Made by a program: the position numbers and the translations under genes. Below are positions 1 to 9,573 of a DNA stretch of 64,000 nucleotides, piece by piece. The DNA is taken from assembly GCA_002898255.1 (NCBI GenBank), contig BEIE01000001.1:930001-994000 (forward strand), written 5' to 3'. Under the pieces are notes generated by a model. It searched no databases and was not told the origin of the DNA. It was given only the letters and a program-made list of their open reading frames with translations. The first letter of the stretch is position 1; every line of letters starts with the position of its first letter. The stretch is from a bacterium HR28 (GTDB lineage Bacteria; Chloroflexota; Chloroflexia; Thermomicrobiales; Thermomicrobiaceae).

Positions 1-1107
1 AGGTTCGGTAGCCAGCAGTGCCTGATCGAACGGGCTTGCCAAGCCGGACTGGGCGCGCGCGTTGATCCAGCCCAGCTGCAGTACTCGCGAAGAGTCGTTC
101 CCTGCGAGGGTCAGTGCCCGCATCAGACGCATCTCGCCGAGCGTCAGCGTTCCGGTCTTGTCACTGCAGACAATGTCGATGCTGCCTAGGTTCTCGATTG
201 CTGGCAGTGACTTGACAAGCACGCGGCGCCGAGCCATCCGGATTGCTCCCTGAGCGAGAGCGATGGTGACGATCATCGGCAAAAACTCCGGGGTGAGGCC
301 GACCGCGAGCGCGACGGCGAAGAGCAAGGAGTCCAGAGGTGCACGACCAAGTGAGAGCGTGACGGCGAGGACGACAAGCACCAGCGCAACGATGGTACGA
401 GTGATCAGGTGACTAAACTCGCGAAGACCGCGTTGGAACTCGGTCTCAGGGGGCGGTGCACCGAGCCGGGCGACGATACCACCGAAAAGCGTGTTTTTCC
501 CCGTAGCGACCACCTCGGCGATGCCGGAGCCGGAAACGACCGAGGAACCGAGAAACACCATGTGCACGGCGTCCGGATCCTGGCTCGGCGGTGCAGTTGG
601 ATTCGCCTGCTTCTCGACCGGAAATGATTCCCCAGTCAACGCTGCTTGCTGGACTGTGAGGTGTATCGCTTCCAGCAGGCGTGCATCGGCGGGTACCAGA
701 TCGCCAGCGGTGAGGCGAATGACGTCACCGGGTACGAGTGTCCAGCGCGGGAGTTCCTGCCAGGTCCCGTCACGAAGCACAGTCGCCGTCGGCACGATGC
801 TCACAGACAGGCGCTCCACGGCGCGCTGCGATCGATACGCTTGGACGAAGTTCACTGTCGTGCTGGCGAGGACGATCGAGACAATGAGTATGGCATCCAC
901 GAACTCGCCGAGGAGTGCTGCGATCCCACTCGCAACGAGCAGGACGAATGTCAACGGCTCGACGAACAACTGCAAGAACTGCACAAGCGCTCGGCGGCGT
1001 TGCGGTGGCGCCGGCTCGTTCGGCCCAAAGCGCCGAAGGCGCTTGGCTGCCTCTGTGCTGGTCAGCCCGAGCGGTATTTCTGTAGTAATGCTCGTCTGTT
1101 CAGCCAC
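1..1107 (-). CDS. P-type cation-transporting ATPase, Mg2+-importer type (3' part outside window)
   Basis: Membrane P-type ATPase; 369 residues are visible and the C-terminal half lies beyond the left edge. The GTG start at 1107 overlaps the last codons of the upstream MFS gene by 8 bp, which implies translational coupling. An N-terminal cation-ATPase segment (LTSTEAAKRLRRFGPNEP) is followed by paired membrane helices, the actuator motif LTGES near residue 175 and the phosphorylation motif CSDKTGTLT with Asp at residue 316. The stretch after DKTGT (NDSSRVLQLGWINARAQSGL) resembles MgtA/MgtB Mg2+ transporters rather than heavy-metal or Ca2+ pumps. Substrate assignment to Mg2+ is by family resemblance only, because the ion-binding helices of the C-terminal half are not visible. 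Confidence 0.85.
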   Translation of the reverse strand, partial: MAEQTSITTEIPLGLTSTEAAKRLRRFGPNEPAPPQRRRALVQFLQLFVEPLTFVLLVASGIAALLGEFVDAILIVSIVLASTTVNFVQAYRSQRAVERLSVSIVPTATVLRDGTWQELPRWTLVPGDVIRLTAGDLVPADARLLEAIHLTVQQAALTGESFPVEKQANPTAPPSQDPDAVHMVFLGSSVVSGSGIAEVVATGKNTLFGGIVARLGAPPPETEFQRGLREFSHLITRTIVALVLVVLAVTLSLGRAPLDSLLFAVALAVGLTPEFLPMIVTIALAQGAIRMARRRVLVKSLPAIENLGSIDIVCSDKTGTLTLGEMRLMRALTLAGNDSSRVLQLGWINARAQSGLASPFDQALLATEP

Positions 1108-2359
1108 CGTCTGTTCCAACCTCTTCGTCGACGAAGGACAGCGAGAGGGGTCTTGGTTCGAGCCAGCGAGCGAATCCCCAAGCAAGGAGACTCATCCCGA
1201 CCATCATCACGATCGTCCCACCCCAGAGTGTCAGGCTCGTTCCTCTCTCGAGGAGTGTCCCGGCGATCCAAGCCGACCCTCCCCAGCCGATCGCCCAAAC
1301 GACACTGGAGAAGGCAAGATACCGAGCCCGATGCTCTGGGTCAGCGAGCGCGATCACAACCGCACCTGCTGCAGGAACGAACAGGAGTTCAGCCACGGAG
1401 TAGAGCAGTGCCCCGAGGAAGGCAAGGAACGGCTCCTTCGGCGCGAGCGCGATAACGGTGTAGGCGAGTGCCCATCCCAAGCCGGTACCGGCGAACAGGT
1501 ATGCCAGCGGTGTCTTGCCGATCCAGCGCGCCACCGGTACTTGGGCACCCACAACGAGCATATTGAGGGCGAAGAGCAGGCCGATAGCGCGTTCCGAAAA
1601 GTCAGCCTCCGAACGGAGAAAGGGAGGCACGCTCACTTGGAACTGTGTAAAGCCAGCGACGGCGAGGAGCAACACCACCTGGCTCGCCAGGAACCGGCGA
1701 TTTCCGAGAACGCGTGCCCATCCGGTTCGACCTCGCGACGAGGCTGTGCGATGTCCGCAATGCGCTGGGGGAACGAGCAGGGTGACCAGTACCGCGGCGA
1801 GGAGCACGCCGGCAGCGCTGAGGAGGAAGAGCGAACGGTACGCGGTGAGCTTCCCGTCACTCACAAGCAGCCCTCCCAGCAGCCCGCCGATCCCGAGGCC
1901 AAACGCGTTGGCCAGTCGTTGCAATGCGAATACTTCGCCGGCGCGTGTGGGCGGTAGGAAGGCGGTCGCGAGAGTGTCCGACGCGGGCCAGTAGACGTTC
2001 ACGGATATGCCGAATGCGCACATGAGCACCAAAAAGACAAGCGGTTCTTGCCCGAGCCAGAGCGTCGCGTGGACGACGGCGAGGGCGAGCAGGGCGTAGA
2101 GCAGAACACGGCGAGCTCCATACCGGTCGATAGTGCTGGCGAGCGCCAGCGTTGCACCGACGCCGACCGCGGAGGAGAGTGCGATTCCGGCACCGACCAG
2201 TGCCTCACCGAGTCCCACGACTTGCGCGAAATAAATAACGAGAAACGGCAGTATCATTCCTCGGGCGAGGAAGAGAACGAACGTCGCAAGTGCAAGTGCA
2301 AGGAGGCCTCTTGGGTAGAAGCGCCAACGACTCAGTGGTGTAAGTTCACGCTCGAGCAT
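1100..2359 (-). CDS. MFS transporter
   Basis: Predicted inner-membrane major facilitator of 419 residues with about 12 hydrophobic segments, in two halves joined by a basic loop near residues 195-215 (HCGHRTASSRGRTGWARV). The first-half A-loop region between helices 2 and 3 reads STIDRYGARRVLLY, a usual MFS feature. ATG at 2359 is preceded by a GAGGGT ribosome site. It overlaps the P-type ATPase start by 8 bp, so the two are one transcription unit. The substrate cannot be told; drug or small-molecule efflux is only a guess. Confidence 0.85.
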   Translation of the reverse strand: MLERELTPLSRWRFYPRGLLALALATFVLFLARGMILPFLVIYFAQVVGLGEALVGAGIALSSAVGVGATLALASTIDRYGARRVLLYALLALAVVHATLWLGQEPLVFLVLMCAFGISVNVYWPASDTLATAFLPPTRAGEVFALQRLANAFGLGIGGLLGGLLVSDGKLTAYRSLFLLSAAGVLLAAVLVTLLVPPAHCGHRTASSRGRTGWARVLGNRRFLASQVVLLLAVAGFTQFQVSVPPFLRSEADFSERAIGLLFALNMLVVGAQVPVARWIGKTPLAYLFAGTGLGWALAYTVIALAPKEPFLAFLGALLYSVAELLFVPAAGAVVIALADPEHRARYLAFSSVVWAIGWGGSAWIAGTLLERGTSLTLWGGTIVMMVGMSLLAWGFARWLEPRPLSLSFVDEEVGTDGG

Positions 2360-2510
2360 GCGTTGACCCTCGTCCGAACGCCGTGTGCAGCGTACCCGTT
2401 TTCGCTCATCCGGTCACGAGGGCTGGAGAGGACGCAGTACGATCGCAGTGTCACTCGGCCTCTCCCGCGCTGCACTCGGTGCACGCGTGAATTGCAGAAG
2501 GAGGTTGCGG

Positions 2511-3191
2511 ATGGTCATCATCGATCTGACGCATCCTTTCGACGCGAGTATTCCGATGTTCCCGGGGTTGCCTCAGCCAGAGCTCGTGGAGTATCGAACG
2601 CGTACAGCAACGGCTGCTTCGTATGCCAGCGGCACGAGCTTTGTGATCCACCGCTATACGTTCATCGGAAATTCCGGAACCTATCTGGATGCACCATTCC
2701 ACCGGTACGAGGATGGTGCAGACCTGGCGACGCTTCCCTTGGAGCGGACTGCCGACCTCCCAGGCGTTGTCATCGATGTCCGTTGGTTGGTCGCACAGGG
2801 GCAGCTTGGGATCGGTCCGGAACGCTTTGCCGGCTTGGAACTGGCAAGATGTGCCGTTCTCATTTGCACTGGCTGGGATCGCCACTGGGGAACGGAGCGG
2901 TACCTGGCAGCAAATCCGCATCTGGTGGGCGAGGCTGCCGAGTCACTCATCACGGCGGGGGCGGTGCTCGTCGGTATCGACAGCTGGAACATCGACAATG
3001 TCGCCGATCTGAGCCGTCCCGTGCACAGTAAACTGCTCGCCGCAGGCATACCGATCGTCGAGAACCTGCGGAACCTGAGCTCGCTCATTGGACGAACGTT
3101 CCGTTTCCATGCCGCACCGATTCCGATCCGTGCTGGATCAGCAGTACCGGTGCGGGCCTACGCAGTGCTCAGCGAGACGGCGGGGCGGTGA
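2511..3191 (+). CDS. Cyclase-family (kynurenine formamidase-like) hydrolase with altered metal motif
   Basis: Cytosolic protein of 226 residues of the putative cyclase family (PF04199 type), whose members hydrolyse amides or cyclic substrates (arylformamidase, isatin hydrolase). The family opening (IIDLTHPFDASIPMFPGLPQ) is clear. The usual metal motif HxGTHxDxPxH appears here as NSGTYLDAPFH, so two of the three expected ligands are Asn and Tyr while Asp and the last His remain. Start chosen at 2511 because GAAGGAGG lies 7-8 bp upstream; the frame extends further 5' but that part has no family similarity. It is divergent from the MFS gene and its 3' end overlaps the convergent 88-residue gene. 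Substrate unknown. Confidence 0.8.
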   Translation: MVIIDLTHPFDASIPMFPGLPQPELVEYRTRTATAASYASGTSFVIHRYTFIGNSGTYLDAPFHRYEDGADLATLPLERTADLPGVVIDVRWLVAQGQLGIGPERFAGLELARCAVLICTGWDRHWGTERYLAANPHLVGEAAESLITAGAVLVGIDSWNIDNVADLSRPVHSKLLAAGIPIVENLRNLSSLIGRTFRFHAAPIPIRAGSAVPVRAYAVLSETAGR

Positions 3192-3435
3192 AGTCGTGAG
3201 GCAGGCCATCAGCAGTCGGGAGCCCGACGAGTTGGCGGAACCGTGCCCACAGCTCTTCTTCGGTCCGTGCTGATTCGCTCTCCGCAGCTTCGCGGGCCCG
3301 GTGCCAGCGCTCGCGGAGCGATGCTTCCAACGCACGCCGCCGTTCCGAGGAGAGGGCAGCGGCGACCGCTGCTCCGGCCGCGATACCGAGAGCGCTACTG
3401 GCGAGGAAACGGAGGAGTCGGTACGCTGTGGCCAT
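3169..3435 (-). CDS. Small membrane-anchored protein (YtxH-like)
   Basis: 88 residues: one N-terminal hydrophobic helix (residues 8-28, Ala/Gly-rich) followed by a charged, probably helical tail rich in Glu and Arg. This layout resembles small YtxH-type stress or envelope proteins but no diagnostic motif is present. It is last in a minus-strand chain of six closely spaced genes and starts 4 bp after the stop of the gene at 3439. Its 3' end runs 23 bp into the end of the convergent cyclase gene. Function unknown. Confidence 0.6.
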   Translation of the reverse strand: MATAYRLLRFLASSALGIAAGAAVAAALSSERRRALEASLRERWHRAREAAESESARTEEELWARFRQLVGLPTADGLPHDFTAPPSR

Positions 3436-3438
3436 CGC

Positions 3439-3939
3439 TCACCTCCGCTTCGCGGTGATCGAACGGTCCAAGAGTGCCCCAGCCAGTAGTCCGACGATGA
3501 ATGTGGCCAGCGTTGCGAGAGGGAGGCGGACGAGCGCCGGGCCAGAAAGGTCGCGAACGAGAGCGATCCCAATGCGCCCATGCTCGATGATCGCGTGGTC
3601 AGCTCGGAGGAGACCGATACGAGCGCGCGAGGCGCGGAGTTCCCGGACGCGAGCAAGGGCGATCGCACTGCGGAGGGTTACGGCCCGTTCAGCTTCCAGA
3701 TAACGGATCGCGCTGCGATCGACCTGCGCGCTGCGTGCTTCGACGTGGTTGGCCGTGGACTGCTCGAGACTGACACGGGCTCCGGTCAGGTGCTCGACGC
3801 GGCTCTGCTGCACGATGACCATCTGCCCCTCGACACGCTCGGCGTGTACGCTGGTGGCACCCGTCGCTTCGGTGGGGACATTTCCGCCGGGCTGCCGGTA
3901 GTGCGTGTGGTGGATGCCTGGCTGCTGCGTGTCGTGCAT
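3439..3939 (-). CDS. Repeat protein, predicted short beta-solenoid with C-terminal membrane anchor
   Basis: 166 residues. From about residue 35 to 140 the sequence runs in short imperfect units of 9-11 residues with alternating small, polar and aliphatic positions (for example VQQSRVEHLTGARVSLEQS, then NHVEARSAQVDRSAIRYL). This is the pattern of a beta-helix such as in bactofilins. A single hydrophobic segment near the C terminus (LPLATLATFIVGLLAGALL) is followed by a basic tail, consistent with a membrane anchor. Start at 3939 is preceded by GAAGGGA; the frame continues upstream into the thioredoxin gene without meaning. Function unknown; a polymer-forming or scaffold role is speculation. 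Confidence 0.55.
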   Translation of the reverse strand: MHDTQQPGIHHTHYRQPGGNVPTEATGATSVHAERVEGQMVIVQQSRVEHLTGARVSLEQSTANHVEARSAQVDRSAIRYLEAERAVTLRSAIALARVRELRASRARIGLLRADHAIIEHGRIGIALVRDLSGPALVRLPLATLATFIVGLLAGALLDRSITAKRR

Positions 3940-3985
3940 CGATCCGATCCCTTCGCGCGACGCGGCCTGCGAGCGAAACCGCCCG

Positions 3986-4588
3986 TCAAGCCGCGCGGAC
4001 TCGTGCTGTTTTGGCGATCTCAGCCAGATCCTCAAACAGATAGCGTGTCCAGCGGTCGAACTGCTGTTCACGCCACTCGTTAAGGAACGCCCGAACGGCC
4101 AGGCGTGTCTCCGGTGGCATCTCGGCCCACGGGCGTTCCACTCCTTCGAGTTCTGGGTGCGTACGGGCGAACTCGGCGAGCGCCGCGCGCAACTCCGCGG
4201 CAGCGCGTTCCGGTCGCTCGATCAGCACGCCCAGTTCTTGGAAGTCTGCATCCAACAAGACAAAGGTCGGAATAGCCTGTGTGCCATCGGGCCGCCGATA
4301 GTGTGCGGCGAGGTCTTGATGCTCACTCCGTCGCACCAGGCGCACCTCAACCGTTGGCACACGCTGGGCGAGGGCAATCACCATCGGGACGAACTGGACC
4401 GAATCCGGGCACCAGTCCTCGGTAATGATGAGAATGTGCAACGGTTCCTGTCCGAACGCTGCCCAGTCACCCGGCATGATACGCGTCCGGGTGATGTTCC
4501 GTTCGAACTCCGCGCGATACTGCTGCATCGAGGCGATATACTCGTCAGGCGTCATTGCCTGCTCCCAGCGTTCGGCTGCAAGGCTCAT
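3986..4588 (-). CDS. Thioredoxin-like protein
   Basis: 200 residues with a thioredoxin fold: strand-motif-helix (LHILIITEDWCPDSVQFVPM) near residues 50-70 and the conserved cis-Pro region (GTQAIPTFVLLDADF) near residues 107-121. The active site reads WCPDS, so only one redox Cys is present, as in the thioredoxin_9 group whose members often act in stress or bacillithiol/monothiol chemistry. The ATG at 4588 has GGGGG 8 bp upstream; a GTG at 4597 is a weaker alternative. It lies 46 bp after the LLM oxidoreductase in the same direction. Partner and substrate unknown. Confidence 0.8.
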   Translation of the reverse strand: MSLAAERWEQAMTPDEYIASMQQYRAEFERNITRTRIMPGDWAAFGQEPLHILIITEDWCPDSVQFVPMVIALAQRVPTVEVRLVRRSEHQDLAAHYRRPDGTQAIPTFVLLDADFQELGVLIERPERAAAELRAALAEFARTHPELEGVERPWAEMPPETRLAVRAFLNEWREQQFDRWTRYLFEDLAEIAKTARVRAA

Positions 4589-4634
4589 CGAGCCCACCCC
4601 CTTTCCGCTGGACTCATCCTACACCGGCAGCGTC

Positions 4635-5534
4635 TCAGACGCTGAACTCGCCCCGTGCCGCCCGTTGCCGCAATTCGGGAATCACTTCCCGTGCACAGCG
4701 CTCAAGCACCGGCCACTGTGCTTCCGGCGGCATAGGGAAAACGAGATCGGTGAAGCCGTGTTGGAGATAGGCGATCGCAAGCGAGCGAAAACGCTCCACG
4801 CTCTCAAACGGCGGTCGCCACGTGAAGACCGAGCAGCGGAGTGTCGCTGGATCTCGACCGAACTCACGCGCTGCCTGGCGGACGAAGCGAGCGAGTTCAC
4901 CGACCTCGTCAGGTTCGCCACGCGTGTTCCAGATGTCGGCGTAGCGTGCGGCAAGCCGAAGCATGCGCGGCTTGAAGGCGCCAACGATCAGCGGGATGCG
5001 AGGCTGTTGGAGCGGCTTCGGCTCGAATGGTGCGTCCTCGAAGCGGTAGAAGCGACCGTGGAAGGTGACGCGTCGCTCGCGCTGCAGTCGATCAATGATC
5101 TGGATCGCTTCCTCCAACATAGCGATCCGGTCAGCGACGCTTGGGAAGGGGAACGAATAGGCGCGGTGTTCGCGCTCCCACCAGCCGGCACCGATACCGA
5201 GTTCGACGCGTCCGCCTGAAGCATGGTCGAGCGTGACCGCCATTTTGGCCAGCAGGCCAGGGTTCCGGTAAGTGTTCCCACTCACCAGGACGCCGAAGCG
5301 GAGGTGCTGGGTCTGGACACCAAGCGTGGCGATCAGTGTCCAAGCCTCAAAGTACGGGGTGTCCTCATTGTCGGCTGCCATAAAGTGATCAACGACCCAG
5401 GCGGTGTCGAAGCCGAGTTCTTCGATCCAGCGCCACTGGGCCAAGAGTTCGGGGAAGGGGCGGCGGTTCCCGGTCCCGATGCCGAAACGCACGGGCGGAA
5501 AGCTGTTCGCAGGGGCGGCAGAGTGCTCGCTCAT
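4635..5534 (-). CDS. LLM-class (luciferase-like) F420/FMN-dependent oxidoreductase
   Basis: Cytosolic TIM-barrel oxidoreductase of 299 residues. The N-terminal strand-helix unit (FGIGTGNRRPFPELLAQW, then IEELGFDTAWVVDHF), the middle LRFGVLVSGNTYRNPGLLAK and the cofactor-region motif LGIGAGWWEREHRAYSFPF are typical of F420-dependent LLM enzymes. Length matches the family. ATG at 5534 overlaps the stop of the 63-residue gene by 4 bp (ATGA), indicating coupling. Most relatives reduce or oxidise alcohols or heterocycles using F420; the substrate here is unknown, and F420 versus FMN cannot be decided from sequence alone. Confidence 0.88.
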   Translation of the reverse strand: MSEHSAAPANSFPPVRFGIGTGNRRPFPELLAQWRWIEELGFDTAWVVDHFMAADNEDTPYFEAWTLIATLGVQTQHLRFGVLVSGNTYRNPGLLAKMAVTLDHASGGRVELGIGAGWWEREHRAYSFPFPSVADRIAMLEEAIQIIDRLQRERRVTFHGRFYRFEDAPFEPKPLQQPRIPLIVGAFKPRMLRLAARYADIWNTRGEPDEVGELARFVRQAAREFGRDPATLRCSVFTWRPPFESVERFRSLAIAYLQHGFTDLVFPMPPEAQWPVLERCAREVIPELRQRAARGEFSV

Positions 5535-5722
5535 CCGTTCCGTTCCTCTTCACCGAATTCTGGCGTCACCATGTGGAGCCGCCGCTCGTGCTCGGCAAGC
5601 GCCGCAAGGATCGTGTCAGCGACCCGTTCGGCGAATGCGCGTAGAGCGGGATACCGTTCCAGCTCGCGGTCGAGATCACGGAGGAGAGACTCGACAAGAC
5701 GGTCACGGTCCAGATAGGTCAC
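5531..5722 (-). CDS. Small hypothetical protein
   Basis: 63 residues, charged and predicted fully helical (RDRLVESLLRDLDRELERY...). It shows no motif I recognise. Supported as a gene by its ATGA overlap with the LLM oxidoreductase start and by codon use like its neighbours. A GGAGGCACCC ribosome-site-like stretch lies upstream. Function unknown. Confidence 0.5.
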   Translation of the reverse strand: MTYLDRDRLVESLLRDLDRELERYPALRAFAERVADTILAALAEHERRLHMVTPEFGEEERNG

Positions 5723-5790
5723 GGGTGCCTCCCCTGGTCGATACCGCGCTGGCGCTCAGTATCGACCAAGGAGAGGCCACAAGGCAAGTC

Positions 5791-5976
5791 TCAGACAATG
5801 AAGGCGCGCTCAATGAGGCGGCGGACCGGTTCGAAGTCACGGCGCGCTTCCTCAACCGTCGGCACGCCGCTGCCCGCCTCGCTGACGAGGGCGCTGTAGT
5901 AGGCGGCGAAGCTTGGGTCACTGATCGGTGATCGATCCCGGTGCAGGATCCTCAGCAGTCGCTCGATGGTCCGCAT
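5791..5976 (-). CDS. Small hypothetical protein
   Basis: 61 residues (MRTIERLLRILHRDRSP...). It has no recognised domain; the C-terminal half is helical and charged. ATG at 5976 is preceded by GGAAGGGAGG at good distance, which supports it over longer starts in the frame. It is the first gene of the minus-strand chain and faces the secreted-protein gene across a region with a 16-bp perfect palindrome, so it may be part of a regulated divergent pair. Function unknown. Confidence 0.5.
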   Translation of the reverse strand: MRTIERLLRILHRDRSPISDPSFAAYYSALVSEAGSGVPTVEEARRDFEPVRRLIERAFIV

Positions 5977-6025
5977 GGTCTGGTTCCTCCCTTCCTGCCG
6001 TATCGGCAGCGTCTTGAGGATATCA

Positions 6026-6041
6026 CGATATCGCGATATCG
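6026..6041. promoter_or_regulatory. Perfect 16-bp palindrome in a divergent intergenic region, likely operator
   Basis: CGATATCGCGATATCG is its own reverse complement and is preceded by a further partial copy (GATATCA at 6019-6025). It lies 50 bp upstream of the 61-residue minus-strand gene and 116 bp upstream of the secreted repeat protein, where a transcription factor site would be expected. The binding protein is unknown. Confidence 0.5.
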
Positions 6042-6156
6042 ACAAGGAAGGGAGTTGTTGCCATGCGTGGGCTACTGCGCTAGGCTTCCAGGGAGCCCAG
6101 CGAGGGGGATGCGGGACGTGTTCGGCTCGCATCCGAGCGGGAAGGGAAGGGTGACC

Positions 6157-7953
6157 ATGCGGGAACCGGCTCACCTGGTGGCGCGCGTTCGGCTTCTCGC
6201 GGTGGCGGTCTTACTCCTTGGGGCGGTTCTGCCGTTCCTCCCGGTTGCTGCCCAAGAGTCGATGGACGGCTGGAGCGGCTACGTCGAGGCGTGTGGAACG
6301 GATGGCGGCTTCGCTCAGCAGGAGTTTGCGCCTGGACCAGGTACGCCGCCCTACGGTACCGGAAGCCTGCAGTTCTCTGTTGCCGTGGTGAACGAGGGGC
6401 GGATCTGGTCGCAGTTGGTCCAGCCGACGGTCGCACGAACCGCGCTCGCCGTAGTGCGCGAAATCCGCTATTGGACGTTCGTGACGCGTGGTGGTGCCGT
6501 CGCCCCACACGTGTTCCTTGACGTCGACCTGAACGATGACGGGGTTGCCGATGACCGGTTGATCTACCAGCCGGAGCTGAACGGCACGGTGACGCCGCTC
6601 ACCTGGCAGGAATGGGAAGCAGTCGGAGGGCGGTGGTGGTCGCAGCGAGGGCTCGGTGGGTTGCTTCGCGAAGCCCCAGGCCCGCTCTCAAGCTACCTGC
6701 TCGCCTTCCCGAACGCGCGACTCGCTGTGCCAGAGAGTGGGCAGGGCGGGCTCGGTATCGGTGTCGGTTGTTTTGGCAGTGGTTGGGCTGGGTGGCAGGG
6801 AGCGGTCGATGCTTTGCTCTTCCGCAGCGACCCGCTCACCGTCCTCTGGAACTTCGAGTCCACCGGTGTCGTGTCGACGCGGGGCGGTGGTGTCACAGCC
6901 GGGCCGACATTCCGTGAGTTAACTCCCCGCCCTTGGGCGACGGTCGCTCCAGGCACCGTGGTGATTGCCGTGACAGCAACGAGTGATGACGGCGTCCGCT
7001 CCGTGCGCCTCTGGCTTAACAACAATGAACTCTCACCGACTGTCACCGGTGATGACAAGACAAAGACCGTGAGCGTGCAGCAGACCTTGCAGCCCGGCTT
7101 TTTCACTGTTCGTGCGACGGCAACCGATGTACTCGGCCGCTCCTTCACGGCCCAGTGGCAGTTCGTTGTCTCTGCCAACCCACGTGACGGATGGTGGTTT
7201 ACTGCTGATGGAACGCCGCGCCGGGTGCAGATCGAGCAATCGCTTCGGGCGCTCAGCGAAGCGTTTCGCTGGCACTTCTTTGGTATCTCCTGGGATGGCG
7301 CTTACCATCCCGAGATGCCGACCCATGTAACGGTCGCCTCTACTATCCATTTTGTGACTCGCTCACCGATGCACTTCATGACGCTGCCACCCACGGATCC
7401 TGTCATGATCTCGGTCGAAGTGCTCTCGACTGACCAGCCGCTGGCTAGCGTAGAGCTCCGCTTAAACGGCCAACTCCTTAATGCCGAGATTTCGCGGGAC
7501 GACGCGCGGAGTTGGTTCGTCTTTACCACGCGTCAGCTTGAGCCAGGGCTTTATGGCGTGACCGCGACCGCTCGCGACACGGCTGGCCGGACCTTAACAA
7601 TGAGCTGGGGCTTCGTCGTGTCGAGTAATCCCAATGAGAGCCCATGGTTTACGCCCGATGGTCGTCTAAAGGTGGATACGGTCTCGCGTACTCTCCGTAC
7701 GCTGGTAGAAGGGTTCCGTTGGCATCTCAATGGCGTCTCGTGGGACGGCCAGCCGCATCCTGAGTTCCCCACCCATGCCACGAGTGTCTCCGGGCCGCAG
7801 CCACTCCGGCAATGGTTCGACAGCCAGGGGCGACCCAACACCGAGGCGATCACCCAGGAGCTCCGCTCGCTCGAAGAGGTCTTCCGCTGGCACTTCTGGG
7901 GGATTAGCTGGGACGGTGGCCGCCATCCCGACGTCCCGACTCATGCCAACTAA
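6157..7953 (+). CDS. Secreted protein with Ig-like domains and a three-fold FRWHF-SWDG repeat
   Basis: 598 residues. Residues 1-33 form a signal peptide (Arg, long Leu/Ala/Val core, then PVAAQES). Residues 35-250 are a region with strand-rich, Gly/Trp-rich sequence. Two Ig-like modules of the bacterial Big type follow (about 254-342 and 395-495; each has an SVRLWLNN or SVELRLNG strand and an AtatDxxGRt ending). Each of three repeats carries W-F-x-x-x-G near its start and FRWHFxGISWDGxxHPxxPTH at its end, with the FRWH blocks at residues 370, 520 and 576. Start chosen at 6157 because GAAGGGAAGGG precedes it. Probably exported and surface-located; ligand unknown. Confidence 0.75.
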   Translation: MREPAHLVARVRLLAVAVLLLGAVLPFLPVAAQESMDGWSGYVEACGTDGGFAQQEFAPGPGTPPYGTGSLQFSVAVVNEGRIWSQLVQPTVARTALAVVREIRYWTFVTRGGAVAPHVFLDVDLNDDGVADDRLIYQPELNGTVTPLTWQEWEAVGGRWWSQRGLGGLLREAPGPLSSYLLAFPNARLAVPESGQGGLGIGVGCFGSGWAGWQGAVDALLFRSDPLTVLWNFESTGVVSTRGGGVTAGPTFRELTPRPWATVAPGTVVIAVTATSDDGVRSVRLWLNNNELSPTVTGDDKTKTVSVQQTLQPGFFTVRATATDVLGRSFTAQWQFVVSANPRDGWWFTADGTPRRVQIEQSLRALSEAFRWHFFGISWDGAYHPEMPTHVTVASTIHFVTRSPMHFMTLPPTDPVMISVEVLSTDQPLASVELRLNGQLLNAEISRDDARSWFVFTTRQLEPGLYGVTATARDTAGRTLTMSWGFVVSSNPNESPWFTPDGRLKVDTVSRTLRTLVEGFRWHLNGVSWDGQPHPEFPTHATSVSGPQPLRQWFDSQGRPNTEAITQELRSLEEVFRWHFWGISWDGGRHPDVPTHAN

Positions 7954-7957
7954 GACT

Positions 7958-7989
7958 GCAGGCGGCCGGTCGATCGACCGGCCGCCTGC
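7958..7989. terminator. Bidirectional terminator, 32-bp perfect palindrome
   Basis: A perfect 32-bp inverted repeat (arms GCAGGCGGCCGGTCGA and its complement, no unpaired loop bases) lies between the convergent ends of the secreted-protein gene and guaB. No long T tract follows on either strand, so efficiency is uncertain, but position and strength fit a shared terminator. Confidence 0.65.
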
Positions 7990-8017
7990 TCAGCGTGCGA
8001 CTTGGTCGGTGAGGCCG

Positions 8018-9559
<1,542 letters not shown>

Positions 9560-9573
9560 TCACCCCCTGGCTC

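Noticed and set aside
491-1957. Long open frame on the plus strand opposite the P-type ATPase and MFS genes
   Set aside because: Composition artefact of high GC; the minus-strand frames carry clear P-type ATPase and MFS motifs, and this frame has no family-like sequence.
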